From Pinus tabuliformis (Eukaryota; Streptophyta; Pinopsida; Pinales; Pinaceae), in contig CM062810.1 in the NCBI GenBank assembly GCA_031772625.1, forward strand, positions 453,468,014 through 453,532,013: DNA of 64,000 bases, read 5' to 3'. Of the stretch, positions 1 through 10,935 are shown piece by piece (the first letter of the stretch is position 1; the number at the start of each line of letters is the position of its first letter). Under the pieces are notes generated by a model that did no database searches, was not told the origin of the DNA, and saw only the letters and a program-made list of their open reading frames with translations. The translations under genes and the position numbers were made by a program.

Positions 1-470
1 AAGGAATCTAGAATCTACAAATAATGAATGCAATACACTTTCATTATATATTTTGATTCTTTTGAAAGCCTAATAGCCATACGTGTCCTTAAGATTTGGT
101 GGAGCTCTGAGTTACGCGACAGTGTCATGGAGCTTATCTGAGTGCGGGTGCATTGTCATCTTATGTCCCCATTATATTTTTATGGCTCCCTGGAAACTTT
201 CCTTCGACACTCTATAATACTGCCAAATGTCATATGCACTGGCAATGGCAAAGGTTAAGCCCCATGTTGATGCGAGGTTTCAAACCTTTTGATCCATATG
301 ATCAATCGGTCCAAATTGTTGTGATATACAAACAGTGGGAGCTTGCCCGGGCCCTTATCGAAGAGGGTGCACATTTGTATCTTTTGCTGGTCACTAAGCG
401 AGCTCGTAAAAATCCATATATGCTTGGTTTTTTTCCCTTATAGATCGGTCACTTTTGTGATTCGTGACCT
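1..470 (+). repeat. Old dispersed repeat, copy A, left part
   Basis: Similar by eye, with many substitutions and small indels, to about 9655-10137, and separated from its right half by the Copia-1 insertion. Shared landmarks include GGTGGAGCTCTGA/AACT, GTCATGGAGCTTATC, and a stretch reading VVIYKQWE followed by EEGAHLY. I recognise no protein family in this part. Whether it belongs to the same element as the LINE-like reverse transcriptase remnant further right is not shown. The open frames of about 100 codons here are shared only weakly between copies and I do not call a gene. Confidence 0.6.
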
Positions 471-675
471 AATCAGAGAACACGCACTAAACACAAAACA
501 CAGAACTTACTTGCCTCATTTGATTGGTGAACAGGTTTTTATATACAACAAAGAATTTTTTGGAGTCGGTGGCTTCTCCAGGAACCTATCCAGCTCTCGA
601 GACATAAGCCGAATTCTCCAGAAGAGACTAGCTACTGCATTTATTACAGGTGGTTGGAATTAATGTCTTCCAACA
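471..675 (-). repeat. Copia-1 3' LTR
   Basis: 205-bp terminal repeat of the minus-strand element, matching 5629-5833. On the sense strand it begins TGTTGGAAGAC and ends CTCTGATT. The boundary is fixed by the target duplication GACCT at 466-470, so this LTR does not end in the usual CA. Confidence 0.9.
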
Positions 676-685
676 CTCCCCCTTA
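676..685 (-). promoter_or_regulatory. Copia-1 polypurine tract
   Basis: CTCCCCCTTA on the plus strand, so a purine run TAAGGGGGAG on the sense strand directly before the 3' LTR. This is the expected position of the plus-strand DNA primer. Confidence 0.8.
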
Positions 686-765
686 ATTCCAACCATATGA
701 CAAATATACTATAGCACAATACATAAGATAGTGTAAACATAATCTTAATTGTCATGCCCACTGGT

Positions 766-1150
766 CTAAGTCTCAGCTAGGCTTACAATATAATCTTGAT
801 TTTCTACAACACATAACTTACTTCTACAAAACTCAAATTTTTCCTTCCCAAGAGGCTTAGTGAATATGTGAACTACATTCTCATTTGTATTACAGTATAT
901 TAGAGAAATTTCTTTTGATTGGACCTTTTCTCTTGAAAAATGATATTGTGTGTCTATATGTTGTGACCTTGCATGACACATAGGATTATTCCCCAGTTTG
1001 ATGGTGCTTTAATTGTCACATCTAATCACTGTAGGTTCTTGTTGACCTTCACCAACATCTTCAAGTATTCTTCTGAGCCATATAGCTTCACAGGTGCCAC
1101 TACATAATGCTTTATATTTTGCTTCAGTTGATGACAAGGAAACTGTTGCC
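766..1150 (-). pseudogene. Copia-1 RNase H remnant
   Basis: Reads as the C-terminal Copia RNase H: a part corresponding to the usual LSSTEAEY block near 1130, then CDN (the aspartate-bearing strand) near 1018, then the histidine block HARSQHIDTQYHF and the terminal block IFTKPL at 766-981. The last block is in a different frame from the reverse transcriptase upstream, so at least one frameshift separates them. A stop follows CDN. RNase H would degrade the RNA strand of the RNA-DNA hybrid during reverse transcription. It cannot be functional here. Confidence 0.85.
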
Positions 1151-1156
1151 TGTTTC

Positions 1157-2224
1157 TTACTTACTGCTCCATGATATAGCTCCCGATCCTATATTGAAGA
1201 CGTATCCAGTAGTGGATTTCCTGTCATCTGGATTTCCAACCCTGTCAGAATCAGAATGACCTGTCAATTCAACATTACAAGCATTAGTATATTCAATATC
1301 AAAATTGATAGTTCCCTTTAAATATCGAAGGACCCTTTTTGTAGCTATCCAATGGCTTTCATGAGGCTTAGCCATGAATTGACTAAGTATGCTTACTGCA
1401 TAAGAAATGTTTGGTCTAGTGGTAGTGATATAATTCAAACTTCCCACTAATTGTCGATACAATGTTCCATTCACCTCTTTTGTTCCATCATCACTTCTTA
1501 ATTTGATATTTTGTTCCGATGGAGTACTCACTGCTTTACATCCATTCATATGAAATATCTTTAGTACTTCATTTGTATATTTTCTTTGTGTGATTAAGGT
1601 TCTTCCATCATTTCTCCATACTTCAAGACCTAGACAATAGTGCATCTCACCAAGATCCTTCATCTCAAATTCCTATGATAACTTTAATTTTATATCTGTA
1701 ATTAATTTATCATCACTCCCTATTATTATTAGATCATCAACATATATGGAAAGTAATATTATATCCCCATTTCTATCTGTCTTGACATACAAATTAGGAT
1801 CATTTTTACTCTTTTTAAATCTTTTCTAAAATAAGAATTTGTCGATTTTATCATACCAATATCTGGGGGCCTGTTTTAGTCCATATAAGGCCTTTTTTAA
1901 GTTGCATACAAGATGTTCTTGACCCTTCTTTACAAATCCTTCTAGTTGAACAAGATAAATCTCTTCTTTTAAGTCACCATTTAGAAAAGCTGACTTTACA
2001 TCTAATTGATGTAGCTTCCAATCATATTTAGTTGCTAGTGCTCTCATTATTCTGATTGTATTCATTCTTGCAACCAGATTAAAGGTATCTTCATAATCTA
2101 TACCTTCTTTTTGTGAATAACCTTTTGCAACTAGTCTTGCCTTATACTTGTCTATGCTACCATCTGCATTAAATTTTGTCTTGTACAACCATTTTGATCC
2201 TATAGGGAATTTATTTTCAAGTAA
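1157..2224 (-). pseudogene. Copia-1 reverse transcriptase remnant
   Basis: Copia RVT_2-type reverse transcriptase in one frame over about 1.07 kb. Visible blocks in order are YKARLVAKGYSQKEGIDY (2101-2160 region), LDVKSAFLNG, YGLKQAPR, the catalytic YVDD near 1735, EMKDLGEMHYCLGLEVW, and the connection domain with TGYVFNIGSGAISWSSK just before the RNase H. Stops at about 2222, 1823 and 1670 break the frame. The YVDD catalytic pair is intact even though the frame is not. Confidence 0.9.
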
Positions 2225-3541
2225 TTATGTTAATTCCCAAGTTTCATTTTTCATTATAGAGTCATATTCTTCTTTTATATCTTCCATCCATTCCTTATGA
2301 TTTTTGGCTTGTTCATAATTTAAGGGCTCAAAAACAGTCATTACTTGAGACATTAAGGCATAATCTTTATACTTGATGGGGGCTTGAACCTGTCGTGTTA
2401 ACCTTCTTATAGGTTCATTACTTTGTGGAGTACCTTCTCCTTTTCTTCCCTGTGGAGTGCCTTCATCACTTCTTTGTGGACTTTGATTCCTTGATGTGTC
2501 CTTTGGAATGTCCATGTGTTCTTGAACTTGAGTTAATTCCACAACTTCTCCTTCTTCCTTAAACCTTTCATAAGGAGACTGCCATGTATTATGTTTATCT
2601 TCTTTTATTTGTTTATCTACATGTTCATGAAATATAGAATCTCTACTTGCAAAGACCTTGTGAGTGCTTGGATCATACATTTTATATGCTTTTTGATCAG
2701 TGCAATATCCAATAAAAATACATTTGATGGCTTTGGCATCTAACTTTCTCCTATCCTCTTTAGGAATATGAGCAAAGGTCATGCATCCAAATAGCCTTAG
2801 ATGACTAATTTTAGTTTTAAAACCATAAAATGCTTCAAATGGTGTTTTGTTCTCAAGATACTTAGTAGGGCTTCTATTTTTAAGATATACCTCTGTATTA
2901 ATGGCTTCATCCCAAAAACTATTTCAAAGTCCTTTACCTTTTAACATACTACGAGCACATTCAACTAATGTTCTATTATTTCTCTCAGCTACTCCATTTT
3001 TTTGAGGTGTATGTGGTACTATAAATTGTTGCATAATTCCATTTTGTTTGAAATATTTGATAAAAGCTCCTGAAGTGTACTCACCACCTTTATCTGATTG
3101 AAGAATTTTAATGCTCTTTCCTATTTGCTTTTCAACCATACTCTTGAATTCTTTAAAGTATTCAAACACATCACTTTTGTTTCTTATAAAGTATACCCAG
3201 GTGTATCTAGTGCTATCATCAATAAATATAAGAAAGTAATATGCTCCACCAAGTGACTTAGTTTGCATTGGACCACATACATCAGTATGCACTAGTTCAA
3301 GTATTTCACATTTTCTTCTATTTTCATGCACAGGAAATTCTTCCCTATGTTGTTTTCCTAGTGCACAACCTTCACATTCAAAGTGTTCACCCTTAATAAT
3401 TGGAAGACCTTCTACCATCAATTTCTTTTGTAGTAACATTAGGTCATTATGATTTAAGTGTCCATACCTTTGATGCCAAAGCTCTATAGTTGACATGCTT
3501 GTTGATGCCAAAGCTTGATGCCCATTCTTCATTACATCCAA
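2225..3541 (-). pseudogene. Copia-1 integrase remnant and linker to reverse transcriptase
   Basis: Begins with a pre-integrase zinc-binding part (WHQRYGHLNHNDL, then CEGCALGKQHRE) followed by the rve core. The Copia DDE residues are all visible: HTDVCGP, SDKGGEY and NGVAERNN. A stop at 2921-2923 separates the core from the C-terminal part (WDEAINTEVYLKNRSPTKYL and FIGYCTDQKAYKMYDP). The piece 2225-2782 is the linker to the reverse transcriptase. Protease, integrase and reverse transcriptase pieces from 3853 down to 1157 are in one reading frame, as expected of a Copia polyprotein broken only by point mutations. Confidence 0.88.
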
Positions 3542-3544
3542 CTT

Positions 3545-3911
3545 TTATAAGCCTCCAACTCTCATTCCTTTTGCAACAACTTTGTAGTTGTCCTGCACAT
3601 CCTTTACCAAACAATGTGATTTCACAATTTCAACTTTTAAATGTTTATCTGTGATAGTAGAGACTAAAATTAAGTTCTTCTTTAATCCTGGAACATACAC
3701 CACATTTTGAATTTGTTTTTCTTGTCCATTAGGCAGCATAACACTTATATTACCATATCCTTTAATTTCATGTGATCTATTATCTCCTAAATAGATATGT
3801 CCACCATTATTAATCTCATGATAAGTATCAAACCAATCTGTTTTGCATGACATATGGATTGATGCACCAAAATCTATAAACCAATCATTATCATCATCGA
3901 TTTATACTGAT
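3545..3911 (-). pseudogene. Copia-1 aspartic protease remnant
   Basis: The sequence WFIDFGASIHMSC near 3850-3890 is the Copia protease active-site region. The usual DSGA reads DFGA, so the serine next to the catalytic aspartate is replaced by phenylalanine. It continues with GYGNISVMLPNGQ and NVVYVPGLKKNLILVS, typical of the region between protease and integrase. A TAA at 3542-3544 separates it from the integrase. The protease would mature the gag-pol polyprotein. Confidence 0.8.
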
Positions 3912-3988
3912 AAAGAAACATTGGACACAAACAATTTAAGATTTCTAACATCTTGACTAATTATTTCATCTCTATCAACATAATTTCC

Positions 3989-4828
3989 TTAATGCCTTCT
4001 TTGTTTAAATTGATCAGACCTCCTTTTCATGCAATGCTTAGCAAATTGACCAGGTTTTCCACAGTAATAACACACATCATCTCTACTTGATTTGGCATTT
4101 GTCCTTGGTAAAGGGGTACCTTGAAATGATTTTACCTGTGGCTTTTTGCCTTTATTTTTCTCCCATTGCTTGCCTTTGAAGGACTGCTTCCCTTTTGCCA
4201 TCAATGCCAAATCTGAATTGGGAGATTTTTGTTTAGGCTTCTTCTCCACTCTTCTTCCTGCATCAGTATACCTGCCAACTCATCAAAAGTAGGAGCCTTC
4301 TCTCTAGCTAAAAGACCAGTTATAAACATTTGATATTCATCAAGTATTCCATTTAATGTCACAGTAACCAAGTCTGTACTAGATACTGATTCACCCATGT
4401 CACCTAATTTATCCTTTAGATCTTTAATTCTAGAAATAAAATCACTAACACTTTAATTTTCTTCCATCTTAACTCAAGGAAGCTTACTCTTTATATACAA
4501 TATTTGATTTTTAGTCTTCGTCTCATATAAATTTTTGAGAGTGTCCCATGTCTCCTTGGATGTTTTTCACTCTCTAATGTGTGGAATAATGTTGTCCTTA
4601 ACCGTCATCTGCAAAAGCACCTTTGCTTTGTTTTCCTGTCGCTCACAATCTTGAATTGTAGCATCTATGGCTTGAAGGGACACTTTCTTAACTTCAGCTC
4701 CAGACAGAATCACCCATGTATTGTTGCCTTCCATCAAAGTCTGCAACTTAAAATTCCAATTTGCATAATTTTCATCGTCTAACTTTTTAGAGTCAAATAA
4801 ATAATATTATGCCAATACATTAGCCATG
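3989..4828 (-). pseudogene. Copia-1 gag remnant
   Basis: Starts at an ATG near 4828 reading MANVLA, followed by a stop, then KLDDENYANWKFKLQTLMEG, a standard UBN2-like Copia gag opening. It continues through KETWDTLKNLYETKTKNQI and LGDMGESVSSTDLVTVTLNG. A frameshift lies between the pieces 4201-4398 and 3989-4249. The nucleocapsid zinc knuckle is CYYCGKPGQFAKHC, where the usual histidine is glutamine, so it should not bind zinc normally. Gag would form the virus-like particle. Confidence 0.85.
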
Positions 4829-5612
4829 TTACTTATTTTCACCGTACCAATCACTAGAAAGAAATTACTAATTTTCACATAAAATTTTATAGCTCCCCCC
4901 CCCCCGGCCCCCTTTTTTTTTAAACAGACTAAAACCGGCTAGCATCATCATTTGTTTATTGAAATGTATTACAAAAGCACAGAATTCAGGCGATCACACA
5001 AGTAACTGATAGACAGAAAACAGTCCAACGCCCACTACGATAATCACAAAACACACTATTTCACACTCACTACAGTCGGCACCTATAACTAATAGTATAG
5101 AACTAAGGAAACCAGCCCAGATTCCATAGTCACAAAATGCATTAGTTCATAGACTAACTATAGCTCCAATAGTATAAAACTATGATAACCAGCCCAAATT
5201 CCATCGTCAGCAAAATTTATCAGTGAACCTTGGAACAGTCAACATTAGGAGAGATAAGCACGTTGAGATCAGTGACCTTGCATAGACTCCGCAGATTGGT
5301 GGCCTTTCCCAACTTTAACAAATGTTCTTAGCGGTTCGGCTCCCTCCAACGAACCACTCCTATGCACCAGCATAATCTTATGCACAACTTCAGAGCAATG
5401 GGTTCTTACACACAACTTTATAGCAGCAAAAAACTTTATAGCAGTAAAGAAAACTTACACACGGTCCTTCGTCCAGATCGCCCTTCCACACAACAACGTA
5501 TTGCAACTTTATAGTAGCAAAAAAAACTCACACATAGTCCTCCTACACAGCAATCTCTTACTCTTGGTCTGATTGCTCACAAACAGGAACCTTCTCTCAG
5601 CAATCAACCTAA
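4829..5612 (-). other. Copia-1 5' leader, with a C-rich tract
   Basis: Untranslated stretch between the primer-binding site and gag. It holds a C run followed by a T run at 4895-4921. The only open frames are short and I see no coding signal. Confidence 0.6.
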
Positions 5613-5628
5613 CCTCACTCCGATACCA
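5613..5628 (-). promoter_or_regulatory. Copia-1 primer-binding site (initiator-Met tRNA type)
   Basis: On the sense strand this reads TGGTATCGGAGTGAGG, close to the plant initiator-Met site TGGTATCAGAGC, and it abuts the 5' LTR with no spacer. Confidence 0.8.
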
Positions 5629-5833
5629 AATTAGAGAACACACACTAAACACAAAACTCAAAACTCACTTGCCTCATTTGATTGTTGAACAGGTTTTTAT
5701 ATACAACAAAGAAGTTTCTGGAGTCGGTGGCTTCTCTAGGAAGCTATCCATCTCTCGAGACATCTGCCGAATTCTCCAAAAGAGACTAGCTACTGCATTT
5801 ATTGCAGGTGGTTGGAATTAATGTCTTCCAACA
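5629..5833 (-). repeat. Copia-1 5' LTR
   Basis: 205 bp, matching 471-675 with about 15 differences by eye. Its outer end is fixed by the target duplication at 5834-5838 and its inner end by the adjoining primer-binding site. On the sense strand it begins TGTTGG and ends CTCTAATT. Confidence 0.9.
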
Positions 5834-6520
5834 GACCTCTCCACCGTGGAGAATCCATTGATTCAACATCTAACCTTGTTCCAAGGATTCTGGATTTTCT
5901 TGGTTGGGTGCATCTTTAAGCCTCATGAGTGGTGGAGATTGAGATGAAGGGACGACTTAGATGTGTGTGCGCCTTGGTATCGTAATATTTTAGCATGGAA
6001 CACCATTACTATTTTTACGTTTAACATTACAATTCTACCATCCATGAAGACCTTTTCTCAATCCAAGTTTACTAATAACTCAGACTTGCGTCTTGAAATT
6101 ATATTGTTTTCCTCAATAAAGGAATGTAGGAAAAGCATCATCATGATCTCCATACTCCTTTTCCTTGATGATGTGGTCCTCTCAGTCTCCATGAAGGCTT
6201 AGAAATAGTTTAATATTTTTGGAGTGTGACTTTTGAGAATTAATAGTTAATTTTGGGAAAACAAAGGGAATGATTTTTAGTTGTTTAAAGAGTCTCGAAG
6301 ACTTTTTAGACTCTTCACTTTTATTTTAGAGAGGAGGTTGAGATTGTTGTTGTAAACACTTATTTCTAGAATAGGTTTTATGGTTTAAGTTTATTTTGAG
6401 ACAAGCATTCTAAGAAAGGGAAGAGGTTGAGATTATTGTTGCAAACACTTCTTTCTAGCATAAGTTTCATGGTCTAGGTTTAAATTGAAACAAGCTTTTT
6501 TTTAAAGTTAACAAGATCTT
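5834..6520 (+). pseudogene. Old repeat copy A, right part: LINE-like reverse transcriptase remnant
   Basis: Continues the repeat begun at 1-470 after the Copia-1 insertion and is homologous by eye to 10128-10935. It contains a reverse-transcriptase signature: ILLFLDDVVLSVS at about 6152-6190 (motif C, FLDD at 6161-6172), then LIVNFGKTKGMIF at about 6240-6278, which matches the motif D block (VN..KTK.MIF) of non-LTR reverse transcriptases. An NTYF...FYG block follows, as in the YLG motif region. Stops and frameshifts interrupt it. An approximately 89-bp tandem duplication (about 6332-6500) is present here but not in copy B. LINE assignment is by motif only. Confidence 0.6.
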
Positions 6521-8200
6521 CTTTGAGAAAGTGGCATGAGTATTGGATTATCAGAAATTAATAAAAATTAATAAATAATATAAATTAGTTAAATGGCTGA
6601 TTATGATTTGTCTATGACTTGTTTACTATCAATTTTTTAATTCTTTCACTTGTATTTACCAAAGAGAAAAGATTAGTTATATCATTTTTGTTCTAGAATG
6701 ATAGTAGAGACAAAATGAAGAAAAGTGGTTCATAATCAGAATTTTGCACAAACACAATATAAAGTGTAGAAGTTAGGGGTGTCTTAAGGAGGTAAAAAGT
6801 CCTCATACTATGGGATAGGTCCTCTTTGTGGGGTGCACAGAACTATATGAGGGGATGAGGAAACTAGTGCCTTAATTCATTGGGTGAGGGAACCCAAAAC
6901 TATTAATTTTTGCAAAACCAATGTAAAATAATATTGATACTTTTTTAATTCACTAGTTACTTAATTGTTTAGTTTGCACTTTTCTTAATATTCTTTTGGC
7001 ATTGATCTCAAAAGGTATCATCACACTTCCACATAGCTTTTTCTTCAATGTAATCCTTAGTACCATTCACCTACTTTTGTGGTCATTTTTAAGGCATTGT
7101 TAAATTTATCTTATATATAAGCATGAATAGGTGCAAAAATATGCACATTCTTTCAATCAAGCCAAGAAGTTGTCATTTAAAGTCATCTTTTGCAAGTATA
7201 ATCTCATTCTTATGCTAATATAGTAAATTAATTTGTAACATTATGGAATATGGATTTGTGTCTTATTGTATGCAATTAAATTATTATAGTTAAGGTCTTA
7301 TTAAGGAAGAAATAAATTACACTTTCAAGATTTTTTATGAGAGAATCATTCAAATTTACCACTCATGTCCAGAATAATTAATTTCTAATTATGTATTTAT
7401 TTTTTTAGATTATATATAACTGAAATTATTTTTAAGTATTTGGATTATTATTATATTTCTTAAGCTAAGGATGGTAGAGGAATCAAAATATATTAACTAT
7501 TTTTTAATCTATATTTGTTGCCAATTTATTATTTTTTCATATTCATATTCATTTACTGTGTTTTAAGAGTCACTAAAAGGAGTAATGAAGGAATTAACAA
7601 CAATTTAATTAATCTTTCATATCAATTTCATATCATTTCCTTATATGAGTAAATATTTGTTGTATATGAAGTTGATACTTCTATAGGATAGTGGTGCACC
7701 ACTTGTTACAAGCTTTAAAAAGTCACATAATTATTTTTTAAAATTAATTTAAATTTTCATAATTGGGTGTTTGTGTGTGTATGAATATGGTTTTCTCTCA
7801 TGGTGTATAATTAAAAATTAGTATAATAAAATAGATGTAGACTACTAATCAATCTCATTGATATTCAAATATATAAAAAATAGCAATAATACTTAAATTA
7901 ATAATCCATTCTAGCTATAATAGAAAATATCCTATATGGAATAGACATAATGGTGACACTATGCACTCTTAAGGAACTCTTTGTGTTATGGTCCTAGGTT
8001 TTAAACCTTAAGAAAGCAAATCCAACCATGTTAAAGGTTGTTATTATCAAGGCATATTGTCATCGTGGTGATTTTGAGAGATTAATCATATTTAAATTAT
8101 TAAACAAAAATAGTAATTAAAGTAACCACACTAATAAAGAAATATTTTTGATGTAAAATAAACACAAATTTTAAATTACACAAACGTACATATTCACAAT
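6521..8200. other. AT-rich sequence without recognisable features
   Basis: Strongly AT-rich with no open frame worth reporting and no repeat that I can pair with another part of the window. Probably decayed transposon DNA, but I see nothing to support a family. Confidence 0.4.
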
Positions 8201-8204
8201 ACCA

Positions 8205-8795
8205 ATAACGCATTTATGATATAATTAGCTTGCAAATACAATAATACAATGTTAAAATTTCAATTAAACCAAATTATTTGATATCATTATTAAAAACATG
8301 ATTCAATATCAACACAGAAGAAAAACAATTATGGCTGATAATAATAAGATACTCCATTGACATTAAAAAATATATTAATAACTCACAAAAGAAACTTGTA
8401 TACAATGTCAAGTGATATACATAAGGCATAAACAACATCGCAATAACACTATATCTAAATATATGCATTCTGTGACATTAAAAACAACACATTTGTGATA
8501 TAATTAGCTTGCAAATACAATAATACAATGCTAAAATTTCAACTAAACCAAATTATTTGATATCATTATTAAAAACATGATTTAATATCAACACAAAAGA
8601 AAAACAATTATGGCTGATAATAATAAGATACTCCATTGACATTAAAAAAATATATTAATAACTCACAAAAAAAAATGTATACAATGTCAATATCAAGTAA
8701 TATAGATAATGTCAATATCAAGTAATATAAACAAGACATAAACAACATCTCAACAACACAATATCTAAATATATGCTTTCCATAACACTAAAAAC
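8205..8795. repeat. Tandem duplication, unit about 280 bp
   Basis: Two adjacent AT-rich copies, the second starting near 8487. The block ATTTRTGATATAATTAGC followed by TTGCAAATACAATAATACAA appears at about 8212 and 8492, and the two stay alignable to the end. The second copy has an extra short duplication of an AATGTCAATATCAAGTAATAT segment near 8683-8728. Confidence 0.85.
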
Positions 8796-8867
8796 AACAT
8801 TATATCAATAAAATATATATATATTAACATAAAAATTAATTAAGAAAAAATTCAACTCAAACATATA

Positions 8868-9015
8868 CGAAATTATTAACACAACCTCTATTTCTTATAA
8901 TGTTCATGTATCATAAAATACATACATATTTATACTAGTATTGAAATTATTAGCACAACCTCTATTTCTTATAATGTTCATGTATCATAAAATACATACA
9001 TATTTATAAATATAA
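8868..9015. repeat. Tandem duplication, unit about 74 bp
   Basis: The segment with CACAACCTCTATTTCTTATA and the following CATGTATCATAAAATACA occurs twice in succession (about 8881 and 8955) with almost no differences. It lies just after the 280-bp duplication and may reflect the same unstable AT-rich tract. Confidence 0.85.
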
Positions 9016-9654
9016 AAAATACTAGTTAATGACACAAGAAATAATATTATACTATATTATTGGAACACTTTTTGTCAAATCACTTTTCCTGGGTTTTTAG
9101 ACCTTTTCCTAATTACAAATTTACCAATTTTTTTTTATAAAAAATATCTCTAATAACTGTATTTAAAACATTCAAGAACATAATCATACATTTCATTAAA
9201 CCACATATCCATTGTATCTTTATCTTCTACTCTCCATAACTTGGGCATGAACACAAAGGGAGACCATTTGCTTGAACCATTAGTACAATTCCTCATGAAA
9301 GTGGAACAACATTTACTTGAAAGGTGAATTAAATTTGATAGAAAGGTGGTCAATTCTTCCGAACAACATTAAGGAGTGGACTTCACTGTCACAGATCATG
9401 GATTACGGAGTGGATAGGATTTGTGATTTGGAAGCAAAGTCCCTTATGGGCTACCCTTAGAGTCAAAGAACCAAATGGTTCTTAATCGTTGGTGAAGACC
9501 CTACCATGATGCCTAATGGAGAGAGTCAGAGGGCAATTGTGCATCATCAGTTAGTCAAGATTGTTTTATCTCGGCATGTATGAGGACCTCCGGACAGTAA
9601 GAGAGCCATTGTCAAGCAAGGGCACAAAAAGCTGCCAAGTGCTATGTGTTCCCA
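9016..9654. other. Unassigned sequence upstream of repeat copy B
   Basis: Short open frames only. The part from about 9360 may be a 5' extension of the repeat that follows (copy A is cut by the window start, so this cannot be checked here). No protein family recognised. Confidence 0.35.
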
Positions 9655-10596
9655 CGGAATCTAGAATTTTTAGATAAGGATGCAATATCCGATCATTATA
9701 TATTTCCATTCTTTTTAAAGCTTAATAGCCATGCATGCTCTTATGACTTGGTGGAGCTCTAACTTACTTGACGGTGTCATGGAGCTTATCAGAGTGGGGG
9801 CGCATTGTCACTGCATGTCCCCATTGTCATTTGATGGGCCCGTGGAAACTTTTTTTAGGCTTTCTCTAAGATTGCAAATGTCATATCTGCGCTCACACTG
9901 GCAAAGTTCAAGCCCCATGTTGATGGCAAGTTTTCATTCCTTTACGCCATTTCGTCAATCTGGCCAAATTGTCGTGATATACAAACAATGGGAGCGTTCC
10001 CGGGCCATTGTCGAAGAGGGTGCACATTTGTATGATTTGCTTGTCACTAAGCGAGCTGGTGAATAACCGTATATGCTTGGTTTATTTTCTTTACAGATCG
10101 GTCATTTCTCTCACTGTTGATCTCACTGCTGACCTCTCCACCAGAGCATCCATTGATTCAACATCTAACATTGGTGCAGGGATTGTGGGTTTTCTTTGTT
10201 GGGTGCACCATTATGCCTCATTGGTGGTCGAGATTGAGCCGAAGGGACCACTCAGATGCGTGTGCACCTTGGTATTGTCCTCTTTAACGCAGGTAATGCC
10301 ATTAATTTTTTTAAGTTGAACTTTGCATTTTTATCATTCATGAAAGGTTTTTTCTTCACTGAGTTTTTTAATAATTAGACTTGTTTTTTGAAATATTTGA
10401 GTGGGTTTCATGATTAAGAGCATGTGTTTCTTTTTAAGAGATTACAGGTTCAAATCTAGATTGGGTAGGTATATTTGACTTAATAGACTTTAGAAGTTAA
10501 ATCATTTTAGAAGTTAAATCATTGTGTGGAGGTGGATCCTTTGTTGCACAAATAAAAGTCTGTCATACACCAACTTGGTGTTTGGCTTCCCTGTGA

Positions 10597-10635
<39 letters not shown>

Positions 10636-10935
10636 CCTCACTAAAATAATGTAGGAAAGACATCATCTTGATCTTAGTACTCTTTTTTGTTGATGATGTG
10701 GTCTTCTTGGTCTCCATGGGTGAGGGCCTAGAAAAAAGTTTCATTAATTCGCAATATTTTGTCACCTTTGAGAGTTGATAGTTAAATATGGGAAAATCAA
10801 GATAATGAACTTTAATTGCTAAATTAAAACCCTTTCAAGGTTTAGGTTTTATTTCATGTTGAAGAGGTTGAGATTACCATTGTAAACACCTATTTCTAGA
10901 AGGGTTTTTATGGCCTAGGTTCAAGTTGAGACAAA
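9655..10935 (+). repeat. Old dispersed repeat, copy B (no Copia insertion)
   Basis: Similar along its length to 1-470 joined to 5834-6415. The join is uninterrupted here: the segment CTGACCTCTCCACC at about 10127-10140 corresponds to the insertion point of Copia-1, so this is the empty-site relative. The right part carries the same reverse-transcriptase remnant, with FVDDVV at about 10686-10703 and a relic LIVKYGKIKIMNF near 10765. Both copies are broken by stops. Confidence 0.75.
10598..10635. repeat. (ATT)n microsatellite
   Basis: About twelve and a half uninterrupted ATT units inside repeat copy B. It is absent from copy A, so it arose after the copies separated. Confidence 0.97.

Larger units (their letters stand above)
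471..5833 (-). mobile_element. Copia-1: complete but decayed Ty1/Copia LTR retrotransposon
   Basis: Two 205-bp LTRs (471-675 and 5629-5833) flank gag, protease, integrase, reverse transcriptase and RNase H remnants in Copia order, all read on the minus strand. The 5-bp target duplication GACCT lies at 466-470 and 5834-5838. A primer-binding site resembling the initiator-Met tRNA site adjoins the right (5') LTR and a purine tract (on the minus strand) adjoins the left (3') LTR. The LTRs differ at roughly 15 of 205 bases, so the insertion is not recent. Several in-frame stops and frameshifts make it non-functional. Confidence 0.93.

Noticed and set aside
4895-4921. C-run followed by T-run as a regulatory tract
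   Set aside because: It lies in the decayed leader of Copia-1 and is probably slippage. No role can be argued.
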